From the NCBI GenBank assembly GCA_003819975.1, contig RPPU01000195.1, forward strand, positions 1 through 7,906: a stretch of 7,906 bases of DNA, read 5' to 3'. Within the stretch, counting starts at the first letter, position 1. Each line of letters begins with the position of its first letter. Both the position numbers and the translations under genes were made by a program. Origin of the DNA: Desulfobacteraceae bacterium. Its GTDB lineage: Bacteria; Desulfobacterota; DSM-4660; Desulfatiglandales; HGW-15. The notes under the pieces are model-generated. The model did not search any database, was not told where the DNA came from, and saw only the letters and a program-made list of their open reading frames with translations. Of this stretch, positions 4,259 through 7,906 are shown piece after piece.

Positions 4259-6064
4259 ATGGAAAAACAACATAAATTTTCAATGTGGTATATTTTTCTG
4301 GCCGTCTGGATCCTTTTGCTTTTGCAGCCTTACCTCAGCTCCATGATGGCCGTCAAAACCATTCCCTACAGCCAATTTTTGCAGCTGCTCAAGGAAAATA
4401 AAATCACCGAAATCGCCGTATCCGCCAACCAGATTGAAGGCAAAATGAAGAGCGGCGCCGACGGAAAAACCGAACAGACCTTTAAAACCGTTCGGGTCGA
4501 CAACGACCTCTCCATCCTGCTGGAACAATATAAAGTGACTTTCAAAGGCGAAGTGCAGTCGACCTTTGCTCCGCTTATTTTCTCCTGGCTTTTTCCCATC
4601 GCGCTTCTGGTCGCTGTTTGGTATTTTTTCAGCAAGAGGATGGCCGGCCAAACCAACTTCATGACCATCGGCAAGAACAAAGCCAAAATCTATATGCAAG
4701 ACGACCTGAACGTGACCTTCAACGACGTGGCCGGCGTGGATGAAGCCAAGCAGGAACTGGTGGAAGTCATCGAATTCCTGCGCCATCCTGGAAAGTACAC
4801 CCAACTGGGCGGCAAAATGCCGCGCGGTATTCTGCTGGTCGGCCCGCCCGGCTCGGGTAAGACCTTGCTGGCCAAAGCCGTAGCCGGTGAAAGCAAGGTG
4901 CCGTTTTTCAGCATGAGCGGGTCCGAATTCGTGGAAATGTTCGTGGGCCTGGGCGCGGCGCGCGTCCGCGACCTGTTCGTGCAAGCCAAACAAAAAGCAC
5001 CCTGCATCATTTTCATCGACGAGCTGGATGCCCTGGGCAAAGCCCGCGGCCTCGGCCTGACCGGCGGCCATGACGAACGCGAACAGACCCTCAACCAGCT
5101 GCTGGTGGAAATGGACGGGTTTGATCCCCAATTGGGCGTGATCCTGATGGCCGCCACCAACCGGCCCGAAATCCTGGATCCGGCTCTGTTGCGGCCCGGC
5201 CGTTTCGACCGCCATGTGCTCGTGGATCGGCCGGACAAAAAGGGCCGCAAAGAAATTCTGACGGTTCATTTAAAAGGCATCAAGACCGACGATTCCCTGG
5301 ATGTCGAGAAAATCGCCAACATGACCCCCGGCATGGTGGGCGCCGACCTGGCCAACTTGGTCAATGAAGCCACGTTGTTGGCCGTGCGCCGCGACAAGCA
5401 GCTTGTCGGCATGGCCGAGTTTGAAGAGGCGGTCGAACGGGTCATGGCCGGTCTCGAAAAGAAGAACCGGCTCATCAACCCGCTGGAGCGTGAAATCGTG
5501 GCTTATCACGAACTGGGTCACGCCCTGGTCGCCCTCTCCCTGCCCGGCACCGACCCGGTGCAAAAAATTTCCATTATCCCGCGCGGCATCGCCGCCTTGG
5601 GTTATACCATGCAAGTCCCGACCGAAGACCGCTTCCTGATGAAGAAGACCGAGCTCTTGAATAAAATCGCTTCATTCCTGGGCGGCCGCGCCGCCGAACA
5701 AATTGTCTTCGGCGATATCTCCACCGGCGCCCACAACGACCTGGCTCGGGCCACCGACATCGCCCGCAGCATGGTCAAGGAATACGGCATGAGCCCCAAG
5801 GTCGGCCAGATTTATTTTGCCAAGGAAAAGCGGCCGGCGTTTGTGGACATGGGTTTACCGGCCGGCGAAGAATACAGCGAAGCCACGGCCGAACTGATCG
5901 ACCGGGAAATCAAAGAAATCATCGACGAGCAGTATGCCAAAGCCCTGGAGATTTTGAGCGGAAAACGTCCCCTTATGGAAAAAGTCGCCAAGGTCCTTCT
6001 GGAAAAAGAAAAGATCACGGGCGAGGAATTGAAAACCTATATGGAGGAAACGAAAAATGGCTGA
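4259..6064 (+). CDS. ftsH: ATP-dependent zinc metalloprotease FtsH
   Basis: Membrane-anchored AAA+ protease that unfolds and degrades membrane and short-lived cytoplasmic proteins, working as a hexamer. The 601 residues hold, in order: TM1 (about 9-28), an extracytoplasmic FtsH_ext domain (about 35-100), TM2 (about 104-124), and the AAA+ core. The core has Walker A GPPGSGKT (195-202), the pore motif FVG (228-230), Walker B FIDE (D254, E255), and the second region of homology with arginine fingers R312 and R315. The peptidase domain has the zinc site HELGH (417-421), where HEAGH is the common form, and Asp494 in GAHND as the third ligand. All catalytic elements look intact. The C-terminal tail is shorter than in E. 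coli (644 residues). AAGGAG (4248-4253) precedes the ATG. The stop overlaps the next gene by eight bases, so the two are co-translated. Confidence 0.97.
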   Translation: MEKQHKFSMWYIFLAVWILLLLQPYLSSMMAVKTIPYSQFLQLLKENKITEIAVSANQIEGKMKSGADGKTEQTFKTVRVDNDLSILLEQYKVTFKGEVQSTFAPLIFSWLFPIALLVAVWYFFSKRMAGQTNFMTIGKNKAKIYMQDDLNVTFNDVAGVDEAKQELVEVIEFLRHPGKYTQLGGKMPRGILLVGPPGSGKTLLAKAVAGESKVPFFSMSGSEFVEMFVGLGAARVRDLFVQAKQKAPCIIFIDELDALGKARGLGLTGGHDEREQTLNQLLVEMDGFDPQLGVILMAATNRPEILDPALLRPGRFDRHVLVDRPDKKGRKEILTVHLKGIKTDDSLDVEKIANMTPGMVGADLANLVNEATLLAVRRDKQLVGMAEFEEAVERVMAGLEKKNRLINPLEREIVAYHELGHALVALSLPGTDPVQKISIIPRGIAALGYTMQVPTEDRFLMKKTELLNKIASFLGGRAAEQIVFGDISTGAHNDLARATDIARSMVKEYGMSPKVGQIYFAKEKRPAFVDMGLPAGEEYSEATAELIDREIKEIIDEQYAKALEILSGKRPLMEKVAKVLLEKEKITGEELKTYMEETKNG

Positions 6065-6365
6065 ACGCTTCTGGACCATGACCGAAATCATCGAAGAATT
6101 CCGGATCGATGAAGATTTCTTTATGGAACTGGAGCAGGAGGAAATTCTCTGCCCGGCTTGTTTGGCGAACGCCCCGGACAAAGTTTTCGCCGAAAGCGAA
6201 CTCGAAAAGCTGCGCCTGGCCAAGATACTGATGGAAGACATGGGCGTCAACCTGGCCGGCGTGGACATCATTCTGCGCATGCGCCGGGACTTGTTCGCCC
6301 TGCGCAACCAGTTCGACGACATTTTGGAGGATCTGGCAAAGCAATGGAAAACGAGGAATTATTAA
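6057..6365 (+). CDS. CbpM-like / MerR-type helix-turn-helix small protein
   Basis: A 102-residue cytoplasmic protein. The N-terminus (TMTEIIEEFRIDEDFFMELEQEEILCP) and the central segment SELEKLRLAKILMEDMGVNLAGVDIILRM match the chaperone-modulator CbpM / MerR_1 helix-turn-helix family. In that family the phrase GVNLAGV is especially characteristic. In E. coli, CbpM binds and inhibits the DnaJ homologue CbpA (family knowledge). Here no DnaJ-like gene is present and the gene is joined to ftsH instead. C32-P-A-C35 is a CxxC pair where the family often has hydrophobic or single-cysteine residues, so a metal or redox role is conceivable. The C-terminal 25 residues form a probable coiled coil (RNQFDDILEDLAKQW). 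GGAGG (6043-6047) lies inside the ftsH end, nine bases before the ATG. A transcription factor of the MerR type is the alternative. Confidence 0.75.
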   Translation: MAERFWTMTEIIEEFRIDEDFFMELEQEEILCPACLANAPDKVFAESELEKLRLAKILMEDMGVNLAGVDIILRMRRDLFALRNQFDDILEDLAKQWKTRNY

Positions 6366-6440
6366 GCCAATGAGATTTCGGAAATAATTTCAAAATTACT
6401 TAACCATCTTTTCAAAATAGACCAACATGCAGGGCTTGAA

Positions 6441-6467
6441 TTTACACTAGATAGTTAAAAAGATAAT
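6441..6467 (+). promoter_or_regulatory. Candidate promoter for the AlbA_2 gene
   Basis: TTTACA (6441-6446) and GATAAT (6462-6467) each match five of six consensus positions, but the 15-base spacer is short. The gap between the CbpM-like gene and this gene (129 bases) is AT-rich and otherwise empty. No terminator was recognised between them, so read-through from the ftsH operon remains possible. Confidence 0.3.
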
Positions 6468-6486
6468 CACCTGCCGGGCAGGGTGA
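6467..6486 (+). promoter_or_regulatory. Short hairpin abutting the AlbA_2 ribosome-binding site
   Basis: TCACCTGC (6467-6474) can pair with GCAG-G-GTGA (6478-6486, one bulged G) across a CGG loop. The 3' side covers the first two bases of the GAGG Shine-Dalgarno sequence (6485-6488). Such a stem could lower translation initiation. With eight pairs and a bulge it may also be fortuitous. Confidence 0.35.
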
Positions 6487-6494
6487 GGAAAACA

Positions 6495-7835
6495 ATGACG
6501 CTAACCCAAGAAGAACTCAAACTTATCCTAGAGGAAGGAGAAGGCTACCGCATAGAGTTTAAAGAGAAGGTTTCCGATCTTGATCGCGAAATGGTTGCTT
6601 TCGCGAACGCTTCCGGTGGAAGGATTTTTTTGGGTATTTCGGACAGCGGTATAATCAAGGGCATTTCGATTGATAGCCGGCTAAAAAGCCAAATCCAGGA
6701 TATTGCGAATAATTGTGATCCCCCAATAAAAATTATTCTTGAAGAATTTGAAAATATTCTGATCATTCATGTACGCGAAGGCGCCGACAAACCCTATCGC
6801 TGCACGGGCGGTTTTTACACCCGCACCGGACCAAATGCACAAAAACTAAATCGCGATCAAATCATCGATTTTATTCAAGCAGAAGGGAAAATCCGTTATG
6901 ATGAACTGATAAAGCGTGATTTTAAGGAAAAAGATCTCGATTTTGAAAAAGTCAATCGCTTTATGAAAATGGCTGGTATTTCACCTGTTCTGGATCAACC
7001 GCTTCTTCACAAAAACCTGGGTATCGGTGAAATTCAGGAAGGACGGGTCTATTATAATAACCTCGCCGTGCTGTTTTTTTCGAAAAACCTGAATGATATT
7101 TACTTTCATACTGTTGTTACCTGCGCTTTATATCGGGGCAGTGAAAAGGCCGTTGTGCTGGACCGAAAAGATTATAATGCCGATCTTGTCTCCAATGTCG
7201 ATCTGGCCATGAATTTTATAAAACAGTATTTACCTGTCCGGTATAAATTCACCGGGCAACTGGCTCGCAAAGAGATTCCCCAGATACCCTATGAAGCTCT
7301 GCGGGAAGCGCTCATAAACGCCGTGGTTCATCGAGATTACTTTGAAAAGGGCGCGAATGTTTTCATCGAAATTTTTCAAGATCGGATAGAAATCTCCAAT
7401 CCCGGAGGTTTGGTTAAGGGCTTGACGCCGGAAAACTTCGGAAAAATCAGCATGCTCCGGAACCCTGGAATCGCAAACCTGTTTCACCGCATTGATTATA
7501 TTGAAAAAATGGGGACCGGAATTGAACGTATTCGGCTGGCGTTGAAAAAGGCTTCGGTACCGGCTGTACAATACGAATTTAACCCTTCTTATGTAAGGGC
7601 TGTTTTCTCAAGACCCGAGAAAGGTTCGGAGAAAGGTTCGGAGAAAAGTTCGGAGAAAAGTTCGGAGAAAATTATGGAGATGATCCGGAACTACCCTGAA
7701 ATATCCGCTGCCGAAATTTCCGAAAAACTCGGTCTAACCACCAGAGCCGTGGAAAAAGCCCTTAAGAAGCTTAAAGAAAAAGGCCTGGTAAGGCGGGTAG
7801 GGCCGGATAAGGGCGGGCATTGGGAAATTATCTAA
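6495..7835 (+). CDS. Schlafen AlbA_2 / RecG-like ATP-binding protein with winged-helix tail
   Basis: A 446-residue protein of the widespread family often annotated as a putative transcriptional regulator or 'ATP-dependent DNA helicase RecG-related', although it has no helicase motifs. Residues about 10-120 form the AlbA_2 (Schlafen-like) domain, with EGYRIEFKE, the glycine-rich FANASGGRIFLGI and the end motif FYTRTGPNAQ. Residues about 260-360 form a HATPase_c_4-type region with REALINAVVHRDY (E271, N275), ISNPGGL and KMGTGIERI. A repetitive linker, (G/S)SEK x4 (377-392), leads to a winged helix-turn-helix (about 393-446, ISAAEISEKLGLTTRAVEKALKKL). The ATG at 6495 with GAGG six bases upstream is preferred over the in-frame GTG at 6483, which has no site. 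By eye its GC content is lower than that of ftsH, which hints at separate acquisition. Function is unproven; DNA-binding regulation is the usual inference. Confidence 0.85.
   Translation: MTLTQEELKLILEEGEGYRIEFKEKVSDLDREMVAFANASGGRIFLGISDSGIIKGISIDSRLKSQIQDIANNCDPPIKIILEEFENILIIHVREGADKPYRCTGGFYTRTGPNAQKLNRDQIIDFIQAEGKIRYDELIKRDFKEKDLDFEKVNRFMKMAGISPVLDQPLLHKNLGIGEIQEGRVYYNNLAVLFFSKNLNDIYFHTVVTCALYRGSEKAVVLDRKDYNADLVSNVDLAMNFIKQYLPVRYKFTGQLARKEIPQIPYEALREALINAVVHRDYFEKGANVFIEIFQDRIEISNPGGLVKGLTPENFGKISMLRNPGIANLFHRIDYIEKMGTGIERIRLALKKASVPAVQYEFNPSYVRAVFSRPEKGSEKGSEKSSEKSSEKIMEMIRNYPEISAAEISEKLGLTTRAVEKALKKLKEKGLVRRVGPDKGGHWEII
7623..7670 (+). repeat. In-frame 12-bp tandem repeat inside the AlbA_2 gene
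   Basis: Four consecutive copies of a 12-base unit: GGTTCGGAGAAA twice, then AGTTCGGAGAAA twice, encoding GSEK, GSEK, SSEK, SSEK. A partial copy (CCCGAGAAA) precedes them. The unit is a multiple of three, so copy-number change alters linker length without breaking the frame. Confidence 0.9.
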
Positions 7836-7906
7836 TAATCCAGTAATGAATAAACAAGCCATTAAGCGTGAGTGACTTGAAATCATTTAGTTTTTTGATA
7901 TAAATA

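Noticed and set aside
4280..5269. Long open frame antisense to ftsH (329 codons)
   Set aside because: It lies wholly inside the conserved ftsH gene. Its His/Gln/Phe-rich product looks like mirrored codon bias and has no recognisable domain.
6483..6494. GTG at 6483 as the start of the AlbA_2 protein (450 residues)
   Set aside because: No ribosome-binding site precedes it, and the good GAGG site lies downstream of it, at the right distance for the ATG at 6495.
7836..7906. AT-rich tail after the AlbA_2 gene as a terminator
   Set aside because: There is a T-run (TTTTTT) but no stable stem in front of it, and the window ends here.

Overview
The window looks like a stretch of chromosome from a Gram-negative-type bacterium, probably from an uncultivated or sparsely sampled lineage. 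By eye the GC content is mid-range, near 50%. Three things point away from the well-studied Proteobacteria and Firmicutes. The glycyl-tRNA synthetase is the single-chain (alpha2) type. There is a ferredoxin:thioredoxin-reductase-like catalytic subunit outside a cyanobacterial context. Several intergenic palindromic repeats resemble those of environmental genomes (Omnitrophota, Chloroflexota and Desulfobacterota come to mind). I cannot assign a phylum from this sequence alone.

Layout. From position 1 to about 2571 everything reads leftward (minus strand). In transcription order this is a metallo-beta-lactamase-fold hydrolase (2571-1636), a METTL20/ETFB-type protein methyltransferase (1449-742), and the first 205 codons of glycyl-tRNA synthetase (615-1, running off the left edge). 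From 2731 to 7835 everything reads rightward: a small zinc-ribbon protein, a two-gene redox operon (glutaredoxin plus FTR-like reductase, joined by ATGA), ftsH followed by an overlapping CbpM/MerR-like gene, and a Schlafen AlbA_2/ATP-binding regulator with a repetitive linker and a winged-helix tail. The divergent promoter region lies at about 2572-2730.

How the genes may work together. The clearest functional units are the glutaredoxin/FTR pair and the ftsH/CbpM-like pair. The first probably passes ferredoxin electrons to a glutaredoxin as a thiol-reduction module. The second couples a membrane AAA+ metalloprotease with a small protein related to chaperone modulators. The remaining genes look like independent housekeeping or accessory units. 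Most coding blocks end next to an inverted repeat, and two minus-strand genes have their stop codons inside such repeats. Those repeats share a heptad-like arrangement in inverted pairs and are the least explained structure in the window. The 421-base stretch upstream of the glutaredoxin gene has no convincing gene but holds candidate promoters and several palindromes.

No CRISPR array, rRNA, tRNA, transposase or recognisable defence or biosynthetic cluster was seen.
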